Assembly: GCA_963693305.1 (NCBI GenBank)
Contig: OY855916.1
Span: 6,389,001-6,453,000, forward strand
DNA: 64,000 bases
Reading direction: 5' to 3'
Origin: Meandrina meandrites
Taxonomy: Eukaryota > Cnidaria > Anthozoa > Scleractinia > Meandrinidae
Part shown: piece after piece, positions 35,400 through 47,529 of the stretch
Layout of the letters: each line of letters begins with the position of its first letter
How positions within the stretch are numbered: the first letter of the stretch is position 1
Position numbers and translations under genes: made by a program
Notes under the pieces: generated by a model
Seen by the model: the letters and a program-made list of their open reading frames with translations, nothing else
Databases searched by the model: none
What the model was told of the DNA's origin: nothing

Positions 35400-37140
35400 C
35401 CCACCGCTAATTACCTGTGCATTTGTAAAACGAAATACATATCAATTAGCTAATTCGACCCCTCTGTGCACATGTTGATGTACCACATATGAGGCATACC
35501 ACAATATTTTAAGCAATTTTTCTGATATATATATACACATACAATTACTTTCAAATTGAACAAACGAACCTTCAAAATACTGTAATAGTTTGTAAGGTAG
35601 AAATAGACCAAAACAGTAATAATAAACTAAAAATAAGCTTGGATTGCGAATGACAAACTTAAAAAACTAGTTAATTTATTTTTCAAACTGGCCATCTGTA
35701 ACGTCATTGAGTTCAAACGACGACTTAAACATTTTCTTTAGAAACTGAAAAAAAAAAACAACTAAAATTAATAGGGCAGTAAAAATGCCACAACAGCAAC
35801 TTGATAGAGGTTAAGTACTCGGCTTTTATTGAACTTCTCTTTTTTTTTTACTACAGTTAAATGCTAATATATTTCTATCTTGGCTTGGCTGGCTTTCATT
35901 AATAATTACAGCCGTCAAAAGAAATCTTTAATGGCCACTACTATGTTGTAGTTTTGGTCGGCAGCCAGTTTTCAGTGGTAGAAAGAAAAATGATTTAAAA
36001 TAAATGGGTGATAAATTACAACCGCTTGATCAGCTCGCGTGTATATTACAGGAAAAAGGTACTTTGATGTGGAATTGTTTTCCCGTATGCTTCGGCCCAC
36101 AACTAGCTAGAATGCCGACAACCTGACTGGCGACGTCAGCCCGGAAAACCAGGTGGCATGATGTGTTGAATAAACTTTTAGAAGGAGTGCTGTAAAAGAC
36201 ACCTGTCTCTGTTAAGCCCCCCTTTAAAGAAAGCCCCCTTTCTTGAAGTTCAGTTTTTTAATACCTCCCCCCCTCCCAGTCTCTAGTTAGTCCTTCCCTA
36301 CAACGTATATCATGACAATATATGATCAAGCAAATAGGCTACTATACTCATCCGCCACATTCAATATTATTTTCGCTATTTTGTAGAAATGTGTTACCAG
36401 ATATAGCTAATAACTAATGTGTGATTTGAAATAAACCTACCCCTTTTTAAGCACCCCCTACCCCCCCCCCCCCCCCCTTTCACATTAAAAAGCCTTTAAA
36501 AGAAAATCTCCTAACCTCCAGGGGAGAGGGCTGAATACATCTTTTTATACACTTCTTTAGCACCAGATATGAAAGCATGTCGGCTTCTTTCGCCGATTGT
36601 TTTTTCGTTTCAAAGATGTAGATCCTGGCATGCCTTATTTTCTTCCAAGAAAGCTTTGTCGCTGGAAGACTGAATCATAGTGAATTTTTTACGTGAAGCT
36701 AATTTAAAGATATTAAGATCTCCCCCCCCCCCCCGTCCCCATCTCCCACCACCTTCCGCCAATCCGACACTTATCTACTGAGTGTTATTGAGTCATTGTT
36801 ATTGACTTCGTACGGCCAAACACCGACTCAAAATAATTCACCTTGATAATGTTCTCTCTATTTCTGTTAATTGATGAACGAATAAATGAAAGCTTTATTC
36901 ATGTCTCAATATATTTTACAGACTCTGCCTCGGAAGGATGAGAAGTAGTTTACAGTTTTAGTTCATAGAAAATTCTTCTTTATTGTTTATGAGGAAAATC
37001 AATAATGGTTAGGTCAATTAAACAAAACCATCTTTTAATTTAAATACTTCTTTAATACATGCATTAATCATTTTTATTGCAATAAAAACTTTATAGCTTT
37101 CAGCTTTGCGTGATGTTTCCAAATGTGCAGGTTTCGTCAC
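35400..37140. other. Spacer with C-rich tracts
   Basis: No gene. Poly-C runs lie at about 36461-36478 and 36723-36734, within CCCCCTTT-type low-complexity stretches (36218-36540). Confidence 0.5.
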
Positions 37141-37149
37141 TGAACGGTA

Positions 37150-37482
37150 TCCACAATTGCTCAGTAAGACACTACCTCTCTGGAACCTCTATTATTTTCC
37201 AGTAAGGCACTACCTCTCTGGAACCTCTATTTTCATTCGCCCGCTGTAAACACTACCTCTATTGTTATTCAGGGCTAGGGGCATTGTTATGACCTGCTAT
37301 CTATTGTTTTAGGAACCAATGAAGTCACTCGTTCCGAGAGGTAGTGGGCGACCCTTATTTTCATTCGCCTTCTGTAAACACTACCTCTATTGTTATTCAG
37401 GGCTAGGGGCATTGTTATGACCTGTTATCTATTGTTTTAAGAACCAATGAAGTAGCTCGTTCCGAGAGGTAGTGGGCGACCC
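37150..37482 (+). repeat. Tandem repeats of a GAGGTAGTGGGCGACCC-ended unit
   Basis: Two 120-bp units (about 37240-37352 and 37366-37482) share AACACTACCTCTATTGTTAT, GGCTAGGGGCATTGTTATGA and GAGAGGTAGTGGGCGACCC. They are preceded by two 40-bp units, AAG.CACTACCTCTCTGGAACCTCT. Related repeats: 19403-19545 and 2057-2206. Confidence 0.8.
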
Positions 37483-38584
37483 CAATTGCTTCCCGTAAAA
37501 AAAAAATAGACCGAAGGAGCGGCTTAAAGAATCACAGAAAATACGAAAAATAATATTGACGTTTTACTGAATTAAAAACAAAACCATATTCTATTTAATT
37601 TAGCCCTGCTAGAATGCCCAGCATAAAATTTGAAGAGAAAGCGTCATGTGTGGGTTGAATCCGTACACAACTTTGGTGATTCGCATTTTTGCTTATGGAC
37701 CCCTTTTGAACCAGCAAGGGTCAAGAATAAAGCATATTCCGCTCAAAACAGAGATCCTACCACATAGAAATGGAAAATTTCTCATATGCTGCTTTTATTT
37801 TTCACTTCTGAATTGAAAACAAAGTCATTTTCTAATTTATTCCTGCTTAAAGCCATATGCCACATCATGAAATATTAAGGGAAAGCTCGTGCTCCCAATT
37901 TTGTAATCTGTTGACGTTGCTGATTAAAAGGGGCGCGTGTAGTTTATACTGCCACTCATTTTCGCCGGGCCTAACGATCGCGATTTTCAAAAAATCGCGC
38001 AATTAAAGAGCCTCGGGATTTTATTTTTTTGGCGTTTTCAACGTATTTTTAACGTCATTAACGTATTTCTTTTGGCCAAATCGCGAAAATTAAGTCTCCC
38101 GTTCCATTTTCTCGAAATAAAGTTCCCGCGAAACTGTAATTTCCATCGCGTTTTAAAAAAAAATATGCTAAGCCTTATTACTTTGCTAGTGTAAAAATGC
38201 AGCTAATTCTGCTTGAAATAGAAATACTACCATTTATGAAGCTTTCTAAAGTTAAGACAATCACACTTTTGGAAAAAGAAAAAAATTTCATACGAAAGTG
38301 AAGTTTTTTCGCATTTTCAATGGTTCGCAGGCTTGTTACCTGTTTACCTAGCTAGTTTCGTTTCAAAAGCTAACTTGGAGATGACGTATGCAAATCGCGA
38401 ACACGGTCAAAGCAAGATATTTTAAACAGTTCAGCTGCTTTCTAAAACTGTTTACAAAACTGAATAACTTGTTATCATTATACCATTCCAACTTTTTTAT
38501 TTGAAGAAATATATATGGGAATTTCATGTTTTAGCTGCAGAGCGTTCTGGAGTGTGTTCTATATTCATTTGGTAAGCGTTCTTG

Positions 38585-38828
38585 GCAGCCGGACGTTTGA
38601 CAGACGAGGCAAAAGTGGGGATCTGGGGGCATGTCCCCCCCCCCCCCCCCCCTTCCCCCGACTAGAACATTTTGAATCTAGAAGCTTTGAAACACGATTT
38701 TCAGCATTTTTATGAGGTATTTCTTTAGAAAAATCAATCTCGTTCAATTGGGGATTATTTTCTCACCTGAACGTATTTTACACGAGGCAAGTGCCTCGTT
38801 TACGTCTTGCTAGCTACGTACGGCCCTG
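38585..38828. mobile_element. CAGGGCCG-ended MITE, copy 2
   Basis: The right end GCTAGCTACGTACGGCCCTG and the palindrome GAGGCAAGTGCCTC match 30013-30258. The left end is degraded, and a poly-C run (38633-38652) has expanded inside. Confidence 0.65.
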
Positions 38829-40024
38829 GTGAGAAGCTTGGCATGGGGCATTTTAAAAAAGCAGATGTTTGTGCGTTAATAAAAGATTCAGTGTGTGGAC
38901 TGTAAATTTGAAAGGAAATGACGAAGTACATAAAAGTTTTTATGATCTGATAACTGCTGTCATCGGTTTAGCCAAATTTCTACAATGGTAAATTGTTTGG
39001 GAAGCTGAAAAGTTTAAGTTAAAGAAGCCGCTAATAGCAAGATTTTATTGAAAGATTTATACTTAAGGTAATTACTTTCTAGCTACGCACCTGCAAAGTG
39101 AGTGTACACAACATCAATTTAATTGTTGACACCAAAATTGTTACTTGCCTTACTGTTACTTATTTTCACGGGCACTTTTGAAATTTCGCAAAAGTGGATG
39201 AGGTTAATGTCGCGAGACTTAAATGTCGCGATTTATACTAGAAAAATCACCATGTTTCGTTAATTTTGTCTACAAATTTATTAATTTTACAAATAAAAGC
39301 AGTGGTCTACTGATAATAATTAAAAAAAAATCGCAACTAAACAAAACTTAATCTACACACGACTGCATTTGCAGTCCTGCGTCCTCTCTCTGTTGCATGA
39401 TTTGGAAAAAGAGCGTGAATATTGACACTTAATCATGTAAACTGTCGTTTAAGCAAACTTAACAGTTAGTTTGCGAGTGGTCAATTTTAGCGTTTTTTTT
39501 TTGCAATCGAGAAAATCACGAAATTACAGTCCTTTGTACGTGACTTAAGGTAGTGATTATTATGAACTATTAAACTGAAATTTAAAGAACTACTTCAGTT
39601 AGATTGGGACATCTCGTCTCCACCATGACATTAAACTTTTTACTTTGATGAAAAAGTTCCTCTTAAGGCTTTTAAAAACTCGTTAATGAGATGGTTCTTT
39701 TTGATGTCCAACTGCAAATCGTACCTCTCTGTAATAACCCTGGTGAAACTTTGACGTTTGTCTGGGGATTTGAAAAAACAACCTCATTAGGACAGCCAAA
39801 AAGTCCCTCAGGGTGTTTCTAAGAGACTACAAGAAAAAATCTATAAAAAGCCTGTTCGGAAGGCCTGTAATCCATCTCTGAAGATTTTCTTTAGTGAAAT
39901 GACACCTCACTCTAATTTTCGTGATATGGGAAATGTATAATGCGTTTTTGTTTTGCCAGCTTCAAATACAGAAAGACAACAACAGCCCCCAAATTCGGGA
40001 AACAGACAGAGACAGAGACAAGTT
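38829..40024. other. Spacer
   Basis: AT-rich; no gene or clear repeat supported. Confidence 0.4.
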
Positions 40025-40617
40025 CCCCGGGAGGGGGACTCCCATATGGAAGGGACGGGGATGCTCGTCGTCTCGGTAAGGGGTGTAAATTTCGGATTTT
40101 GGTATCGCTTAGGGTGCTCTGGGCAAAATATCATTACTTTTAGCCGTCAAGATCTCGTCTAGGGTGGCACATACCCTGAAACATATATAAACTGGTCTCT
40201 TTTCGGGGATCTGCATTAGCTTCGGCCACGCCCAGATTGGTCTGTTTTAAAGGAAACCTCCACTTTTACAACTAGCTGACGTTGAATAGCTTGAAATGAT
40301 GCCAAAATTTCAAATTTCAAATTTTAATTTTTATTGTTTGGAAGCTTCCAAACAATAGCGGGAGCAGTAACACGTCATACAAATCCAAAATGGCGGCGCG
40401 CTGGAAATTTAAAAGCCATAAACTTTTCCAATTATTGTTAATCATTAAATTTTATTTCTCCCTTGTCTTGTAAAATCTGAAAATTAGGAATTATTTCAAA
40501 CAATTTAACGTCAAATTGTCCCAAGAGTGGAGGTTCCATTTAAGCTGTTCAAGTAAAATGTAAAATTAACGACGAGCATCCCCGTCCCTTTCATATCGAA
40601 GACCCCCCCCCCCCCGG
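40025..40617. mobile_element. G-rich-ended MITE (family G1), copy 2, with a nested MITE
   Basis: Ends CCCGGGAGGGGGACTCCCAT..GGGACGGGGATGCTCGTCG and its inverse ending in a C run. Inside, 40255-40545 is a second MITE with inverted arms (AACCTCCACTTTTACAACTA.CTGACGTT and inverse), also found as a part copy at 19608-19840. Confidence 0.75.
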
Positions 40618-41104
40618 ATAAATAAATTAAATTAATTAGTGTATTTTGTTTGTTTTCTACTGGATAGTGATTTATCCAGTGATATCCACCCTTTGAACAA
40701 CCAGACCCAGAGCTTTACAAGCACCCCAGATAGCCCAAAACAGCATTTTGTTCTATGATACTTCTTTCATGCCTTATCTTCAGTAAACTTATTTTAATTC
40801 TAACGGCATTTGCGGTAAACTTTCATTTTATTGTCTTGGTGCAGTCTGTGGCCCTTGGTCCGCGACTTTTCCAAACATGATGTAATATTTCCTCTTTAAG
40901 AAAATACTACAAAAAAATGAAATTTTGCGATGACTTAATGATTAGTCTTTTTTGGTATGACGAAGTTGCAGCTTTTATACTGTTGGCAAAGGTGCGAAAT
41001 TCCCTTTTGTTGACAGACAAGTCAATTTGTCTTTCTTGAAATTTTAACTTCCCCGGCCCCGTCAAGTACATGGTCATGTTTGCTAAGCTGGTGCATAGAT
41101 AAAA

Positions 41105-41876
41105 CCCCGGTGGGTAGGGGGGGGGATACTCTGATTTCAGTTGCTAGCTGTGAACAAATTAATTGCTGCAGAGTTTGGAATCATCGTTTTACCGGCTTTT
41201 TAATATTATCAACAATTTTCGCTTAGGGGTCCTTCTCGCCGACCAAGGACCACGTTTAAATTGTAGCGTTTAGATTGTAACGTGTTAGCCTGTTCCAGGC
41301 TCTCGGTTTGTGGGGAAGAGCGAAAACGCGGGGCGAGCGAGCGGGGAAGCGCTAGTAACGTGTAGGAAAGAAAACGAGAAATATATTTAACATACAAGAA
41401 GAAAAAAAAACACGAGGCCTGCCACCAGATGGCCTCAGATCCCGGGAGGGGGGGGGATCTGTATATCCCTATAGCCGTTAGTTTCGCATTGTACTGGCCC
41501 TGAAGAAGACTAGCTCTGCTAGTTGAAATATTGGCCAATAAATTTTGCCCTTTTGCCGTAGTACCAGCTTTGTAATCAATTTCGTTTTAAGTACTCTTTT
41601 CATACCTTTTATTGAAAAACGCACTCCTTTCATATTCCTACGTTTTGTTTTCCTTTTCCAAACATTACGGGAGAAAAATCATGTATGATACAGCCATTAA
41701 GTGTGTCTGTTCGAAAGTTTAAAATTCAAGATCCTTTCAAATACCTAAATTACACATTTCCCTACCCTTTCATATATTTAAACCTGTGAAATCCCTACTC
41801 TTTTAGAGACCTGAAGCCAGAAAAAATGTACCCCTTACGGGTCGGCTCCCCGTAGTATCCCCCACCCGCCACCGGG
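41105..41876. mobile_element. G-rich-ended MITE (family G1-like), copy 3
   Basis: CCCCGGTGGGTAGGGGGGGG with ATACT at the left, and GTATCCCCCACCCGCCACCGGG at the right (inverted). An internal G-rich patch, CCCGGGAGGGGGGG, lies at 41441-41456. Just outside, CAGTCGAACCTCGATTATCC (41900-41919) resembles a pogo/Tigger-type end. Confidence 0.6.
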
Positions 41877-42044
41877 CCTCAGATGGTAAAGTGAATACAG
41901 TCGAACCTCGATTATCCAGACTTGCAACTCTGGTCTCCTTCGTAGCCGTTGTTTGGGCTCATCACGCAACGCTGAAAATTACTGTTCCATTTGACTTTCA
42001 ACCGAAATTTCAGGATTTTTTGGCTAAATTATGGTAAGCACCCC

Positions 42045-44698
42045 AATCTCGTTCCCAGAGTCCACAGGCTCCACGGTCAGCGGTTTTGTCGCCGGGTGAA
42101 ACTCTGGGGAAATGGAATTATCCGAATTAATTAGAATTTTTTTGATTGGCTGTTAAATACAATAGCCTTCGAACTCAGACGTATTTCCGGAAGTTGTTTA
42201 TGAAGCTTTAGCGGCCATTTTGCCGAGATTTTTGGAGTTCGTTCGTTTGTGTTTTGCAGAATCTTGACCTTAAACCGCGATTTATGATACCATTTCCCGT
42301 TTCGTTTTCAAGGTAGGTAAAAACTAGCTTTAGATTTTGGTATTCAACCATTTTTCACTCGGTTTTTTAATAGTATTTTCTTCGATTGAGGAGCTGGAAA
42401 TTACGTCTGATGTGTTTTTTATACAACTCCGATTTTTGGTAAATTCTGGTGCTTTTCTAAGCGTAAATACATCCCGGCGACTACATCTGTGTGCAACGCC
42501 GGCTGTTATCAGCTATTATGCAGGAATATTATTTATATTGAAAATTATCGGACATTGATTATGTAGAGTGTTTATTGTAATAAAGGAAATAGAAAACTTC
42601 CATATTGCACATAACTGACTAGGTTGTAAACCTAATCTCAACAGGGCATGCAACTGTTTATGAGAATTTCTTCAGACAGTTGGTAATGGTATGTGAAAAA
42701 ATTGTGAACCACACTGAACCTTGAAAGTGCATGATATAAAGTTCAAACATCAGTCCTTACTTGGAAAACTGCATTTTGCTTGTTGATATACTTTTACAAT
42801 GTTTACCTATATTGGTCTCAGATGGAAAAGATATCTCTCTCTCTCTCTCTCTCTTGGTTCCTACAATAATTTATTTTAAAATTTCCCCTTAACCACCACC
42901 CCAGCCAAACCACCAACTGCTTAAAACTGTGGAAACCTGGATGGACTCCAGCCTTCAAGGCCACTAGGCTCAAATGAAGACTTAACCAATAGTTGTGCTG
43001 TCCTATCATCCCCTATTGCAATTGTTACACAATCATTTATTTCTAATGGCTTCAAGGACTCACACCATAAAGCATCTTTTGTGATCACGGACATATTTCA
43101 TATTTTTTTTATTTCTGCAGTTGGCTAAATGACAACAAATAGACACCTATGTCCACTAACTGCAACATGAGAATAAAGTTGACATTTTTTTCCACTCAAT
43201 CTGACTGCTTATCATTTTGTGTTTTGTACAAGTTACTGGGTAGTGTCCATTCCAGCCCACACCTCTTGACAGTCTTGTGGAGTTTCAGGAGTCTTTCTTT
43301 CAGTATTGCAAGATATGTTTATTTCACAAATATTTGTTTTGGTGAATGAATCTGCCAATGAAATCAAATCTATGTGCCTTGCCAAAATAACCTGTAGTAC
43401 AACAAACAAGATGGGGGGCACAGTGGAATAATGGTAAGCTCACTGGACTTCAGATTGAATGGTCTGGGTTTAAAGCCCCAGCCAGGGTCATTGTGTTGTG
43501 TTCTAGGAAAGACACTTTACTCTCAAATATAAATGGGTTCCAACAAATTTACTTTTGGCAGTAATCCTGCAATGAACTAGTATTCCATCCACGGGGGTAG
43601 CGGGAAGAAGAGATATGCCTAGTCACTTAATGTTACAGAAATGCAGTAACAAAACAACCTATTCAAGCAATCTATGACACGCAACCAGCATTTCTTGGGC
43701 TGTGCTGGCTGCATGCAGTTGGGGATAGGCCATGTACAGAAAACCAATACAATATTCAACCAATATTCACATGGTAGCACTCAGTGTTACAAATAGCTAA
43801 ATCAGTTCATAGAAACACCCTTGGAGAACTTTAATTTCAGCAAAAATAAAGTACAATTTTTTACACTGTATTCATAAATGCAAGGTCATATTTCTCTGAT
43901 AAATGACAGCATTTCATAAATGCTTTAATATAGTCACTTTTATCTACAAATGGTTCGTTCAAAGATAAAACAAATTCATCATTTGTTTATTATGAGTTAC
44001 AAATGCCAGAGGAAATTTTCGATTTTAAGTCATGACGAAAATGTACCGAGGAACTTTGACAACAACAGCGGGAAAATGAATAAATTTGAGTAAAACCAAT
44101 GACAAACGTGGAAGAAGTTCCATCGGATGACAATCAAATCGATACATATCTGTTGTTGCTGCGGACCGCCAAAATTCCATCTTTTTGGGTGAAACCAATC
44201 TTGCAACTGTAGTCTCCGACTGTAGTGGAAAATACGGCACATTATTGCTTACCTGCCTATTCGATTGCATTTCAATGAAAATTTGATTTTCAAAATGAGC
44301 TTTCGATCGGCGTGCAGTTAATCCGTGCTCTCACGGCCGTCGTTTACAATGCTGTATGTATTAAAAAATGTAGATTCCACCACTGGCCTTCCTCGAAAAA
44401 TTTTTTCCAGAGACAATTTATATTCGTTTTCTGCCAAAGGAGCCTTTAGATCACCCATAAAAGCGTTGGTCCACTTGACTTTACGAGTTGCATATCCTGA
44501 GAGTGGAGTTCTGAATATTTTCTTCTGACTCCTGAGCCTTCGGTTTTTTTTCCAATTTTTCACTTCCGTTTTTCTAGCAGAGCATGCGCACAACAACCGG
44601 AACCCCAGATTTCTGGGGTAAAAAATTCCATTTCCCCAGAGTTTCACCTGGGCGACCATCCGCTGACCGTGGAGCCCGTGGACTCTGGGAACGAGATT
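42045..44698. mobile_element. Mutator-like element with long ends and 11-bp target duplication
   Basis: AATCTCGTTCCCAGAGTCCA (42045-) and about 70 further bases are mirrored at 44620-44698. The element is flanked by the direct repeat GTAAGCACCCC (42034-42044 and 44699-44709). Long ends plus a 9-11 bp duplication point to the Mutator superfamily. The 2.65-kb interior lacks a transposase frame. It holds donor-like exon ends in both directions (TTTTCAAG|GTAGGT near 42311; minus-strand ATGCAATCG..GGCAG|GTAAGC near 44253), a (TC)n run (42834-42855) and a SINE. It is a nonautonomous element, possibly carrying host sequence. Confidence 0.78.
43413..43605 (+). mobile_element. SINE, copy 3, inside the Mutator-like element
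   Basis: GTGGAATAATGGTAAGCTCA (A box), GGTTTAAAGCC (degraded B box), GTTCTAGGAAAGACACTTTA and the tail AATCCTGCAATGAACTAGTATTCCATCC. The degraded B box makes it inactive. Confidence 0.75.
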
Positions 44699-44736
44699 GT
44701 AAGCACCCCAGACACCTCAACATACCGCGATTTCCG

Positions 44737-44744
44737 TGACGTCA
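44737..44744. promoter_or_regulatory. Perfect CRE box TGACGTCA
   Basis: Palindromic CREB/ATF site, 51 bases before the ATG of the 79-codon frame and just outside the end of the Mutator-like element. Confidence 0.45.
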
Positions 44745-44787
44745 GTTAATTGAAAGCGGATACCCTGGGGACGAACAAGAATGCAAT

Positions 44788-45027
44788 ATGGCGATGGAAA
44801 GGGTGGAAGCTTGGAGTTTTAAATATTTTGGGAAATTGCAGACTTACTTTGACGCCAATGCTACAATTAAGACGTCATCTATGGTATTACTTGCCTTTGG
44901 AAACATATTTTGCCTCGTTTGGTTTCATTTGGGTGGAAGGAGAACGGCTAAAGCGTCTATAAAACATAAAATGAAGACGACGCTCGAATCATCGCTCAGC
45001 GACAACGCCCTTGCAAAATTCTTCTAA
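44788..45027 (+). CDS. Possible small single-pass membrane protein, 79 aa
   Basis: ATG 44788 opens a frame with a hydrophilic N-terminus (MAMERVEAWSFKYFGKLQ), one hydrophobic segment at about residues 31-50 (SMVLLAFGNIFCLVWFHLGG), then a basic tail (RRTAKASIKHKMK) and stop at 45027. The positive residues after the segment suggest a cytosolic C-terminus. A CRE box lies 51 bases upstream. A short out-of-frame ATG (44781) precedes it, which weakens the call. I do not recognise the family. It could be a chance frame, or the promoter-proximal exon of a gene beside which the transposon landed. Confidence 0.35.
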   Translation: MAMERVEAWSFKYFGKLQTYFDANATIKTSSMVLLAFGNIFCLVWFHLGGRRTAKASIKHKMKTTLESSLSDNALAKFF

Positions 45028-45544
45028 GCACTAAAGGCTGAGGTAGGCTTAACTTCAGAAACTGTTGTATATGAAAATTGGTTTTTATTTCTACTGGCCA
45101 TTTTTTTCTTGTTATTGCCAAAGTAGGCATTTAAATTGTTCTCCAAATGTGCTGCTCTTTTGTTATTTGTACAGTGGGAAAATATTCGTGTATTTTACCT
45201 GTTGTACTTTTACATCACGCTCGCGCGCCGTTGCTTTGAACGATAATATCATGGACTGATCTTTTGTTTGAGTTTGTAACTTACAAGAAGAAAGTTCCTG
45301 TGCTAAAGGTGATAAAATTCTTGATTTTAAGGCAGGGACTCGATCTGTTTTGTATGTAATATTCTTTTGTTTTACATTATTAAACAACAGAGATTTTTTA
45401 TCAAGTCATTTGAATGTAAAGGAATTTTGGATGCACACACACAAAATCAGTTTTGACAGATTAATTAAACCTTTATCAATGCTGTCGCACTGCATATGTA
45501 CTATAATCAGTTGGTGATACTTGTGGGGTATTTGTTTTGAACTG

Positions 45545-45742
45545 TTCTACTATTACTGCCGAAAACACGCTGAGTCAATGGATCACAGCATCCAGCTGAA
45601 GGATGCCCAGATCTTTGAGCGTGGTGTAATCAGTTATAGCAAGAGGCTTTTCTTGGAATCATGTCACTCCACTTTAGACAGCAACGCTGTTAATGAATGT
45701 AAAGCGTTACCTCACACTTACATGCGTCTAATTCAAAATTGA
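45545..45742 (+). pseudogene. Retroelement GIY-YIG endonuclease C-terminal remnant
   Basis: The frame reads HAESMDHSIQLKDAQIFERG, then KRLFLESCHSTLDSNAVNEC and LPHTYMRLIQN. The pattern of H..x.GH-like start, I..R.., KRLFLES and LP..Y resembles the end of the GIY-YIG domain in Penelope-type and related elements. No GIY or YIG core is present, so this is a 5'-truncated insertion. Confidence 0.55.
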
Positions 45743-46516
45743 AAGCGTGATAAAAAACCGCACAGGTTGGTAACAAACTCTTATTTCTAGCTCTGATGAC
45801 GGTGAACAGGAGTCACTGAAAATTTAGTAACAAAAAAGAGATCAGCTTAAAATTCTTTCCATTATAAATGTTTTACTAATTTGTAACTGTGAATTATATT
45901 TTCATTTCGAAACAAGAAGCGCAAGAAACCTTTAAATGGGTGGTTAAACTTTAACTCCTTTCTTTTTCTTACTCCTGGTTTACCATCAGTCTGAACTGGC
46001 TGGTCAGTTTGGTGGTTTTGAATGTGAAATAGACCTTTTTCGAGATTTTCTCACAAATACACCACAACTAATGTGTATAATATTAATACATTGACTGATT
46101 TGACAGGACAAATCTGACTACCAATGCAATTCTGTTCTCGAATATACTGGTCTGGCCAGCCAGTTCTGACTAATACATGTAAAGCACCGTTAGTTATTGA
46201 CCCTTGTGTGACTAGCTTGGTTGTATAATAATCTTTGATTTACAGCGTTTTTGTTATGTTTAGGAATTGAGACAAAAGTGTGGAGGGCCAGGGATGAATT
46301 GCCCAGATGGAAAAACTTTCAGCAAGAGCTGAGAATAAAAAGAATGTAACAAAGAGACACCTTAAGGTACAGTATCTCCCAACTTAACTATGCATGCATT
46401 ACTCTCATGTTGTGCCTGTGGGCCCAAGTATATCCTGCAAACTCGAGCAAAATGTCGTGTGATACTTAGCCAAAGAGGCCGCTTAAAATCAGATGATATT
46501 CTGCAAGAATGTTGGC

Positions 46517-46740
46517 AGAGGCATGGTGGCCTAATAGTTAGTGCACTGGACTGTAAGTTGAGTGGTTCTGGTTCAAGACCTGGCCTAGGCACTGTGTTCT
46601 TACAGTGTAGGTAAGACACTTAGCATGTCCTATCACAGTGCTTCTCTCCACCAAGGTGTATTAATGGGTACCAGGAAATTTACTGCTGGGGGTAACCCTG
46701 CAATGGACAAGCATCCCATCCAGGGGGAGTAGAAATACTC
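46517..46740 (+). mobile_element. SINE, copy 4 (most complete)
   Basis: GTGGCCTAATAGTTAGTGCA (A box), GGTTCAAGACC (B box), GTTCTTACAGTGTAGGTAAGAC-type tail, GGGTACCAGGAAATTTACTG and CCTGCAATGGACAAGCATCCC. Confidence 0.8.
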
Positions 46741-47529
46741 CTAGTGCTTAATGCAGATCTTGGGCATCTACTAAACCGTGATATTGCTCCGGCCTGATCG
46801 ACCACCTGGCTTGAACGCAGATTTTTTTTCAGCAAGATTGAGTAGGATCATTATTTTGCTATTCAACAAATTGCTAAGAAAAAATATTTTACAGTGTTAA
46901 ACCCATAACTCTAGTTGTTTTAGGTCTTAGTTAGAGTGTTATCTTCATATTGAAACAGATGAGTCTAGGTTGGAAAGAAATTTAACCTAAAAACCAATTT
47001 CAATTGACATGTTCACTTTTAAAAGCAAATTGGGAATATTATCATATTTAAGTCGGGAAATGGCAAAGCCAATTCTTAATTCTGTTGAGGAGGACCAATT
47101 TCACTCCTTCCCTACTTCGATTCCTTTTAAACATTTTAATTATTGATATCAATTAATTTATTAATCATGTGAAGGGGGTGGGGGTGGGGGTGGGGAGCAC
47201 CTTCCTGCATTAACTAGGTAAAACATGGAAGATACATGACGTAACTATGTTACTTTTATATGAAGACCTCAAAGGCTATAAATGTGACAAAGTAGAGAAC
47301 GTGTCCTACTCTTTTGAATACCTGTGATCTTGTGGGTGTCCTGTGAATGCAAGCAAAAGTTGTTCTATATGGCTGACTCTCAGGCAGGTTGTGGCTAAGT
47401 ACAATACTAATAAAGTATTGTGATTCGTCTAATGATGTGGTCACTTGTGATGTGAATTGCAACCTTTTGAATGCATACTGCTGCATTTATAGTCTTCATA
47501 AAGCTATAAGGTCAACTGGTTAAGCGTAA
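46741..47529. other. Spacer with a G-quadruplex motif at 47174-47196
   Basis: No gene. GGGGGTGGGGGTGGGGGTGGGG is a textbook four-run G4 motif in otherwise AT-rich DNA. Confidence 0.7.

Noticed and set aside
44318..44659. 113-codon minus frame at the right end of the Mutator-like element
   Set aside because: Its start lies in the inverted repeat end and it has no transposase motif; it may be captured sequence, but I cannot support a gene.
46254..46360. Splice-bounded block reading IETKVWRARDELPRWKNFQQ
   Set aside because: Open in one frame but ending in a stop and not linked in phase to any neighbour; too short to call.
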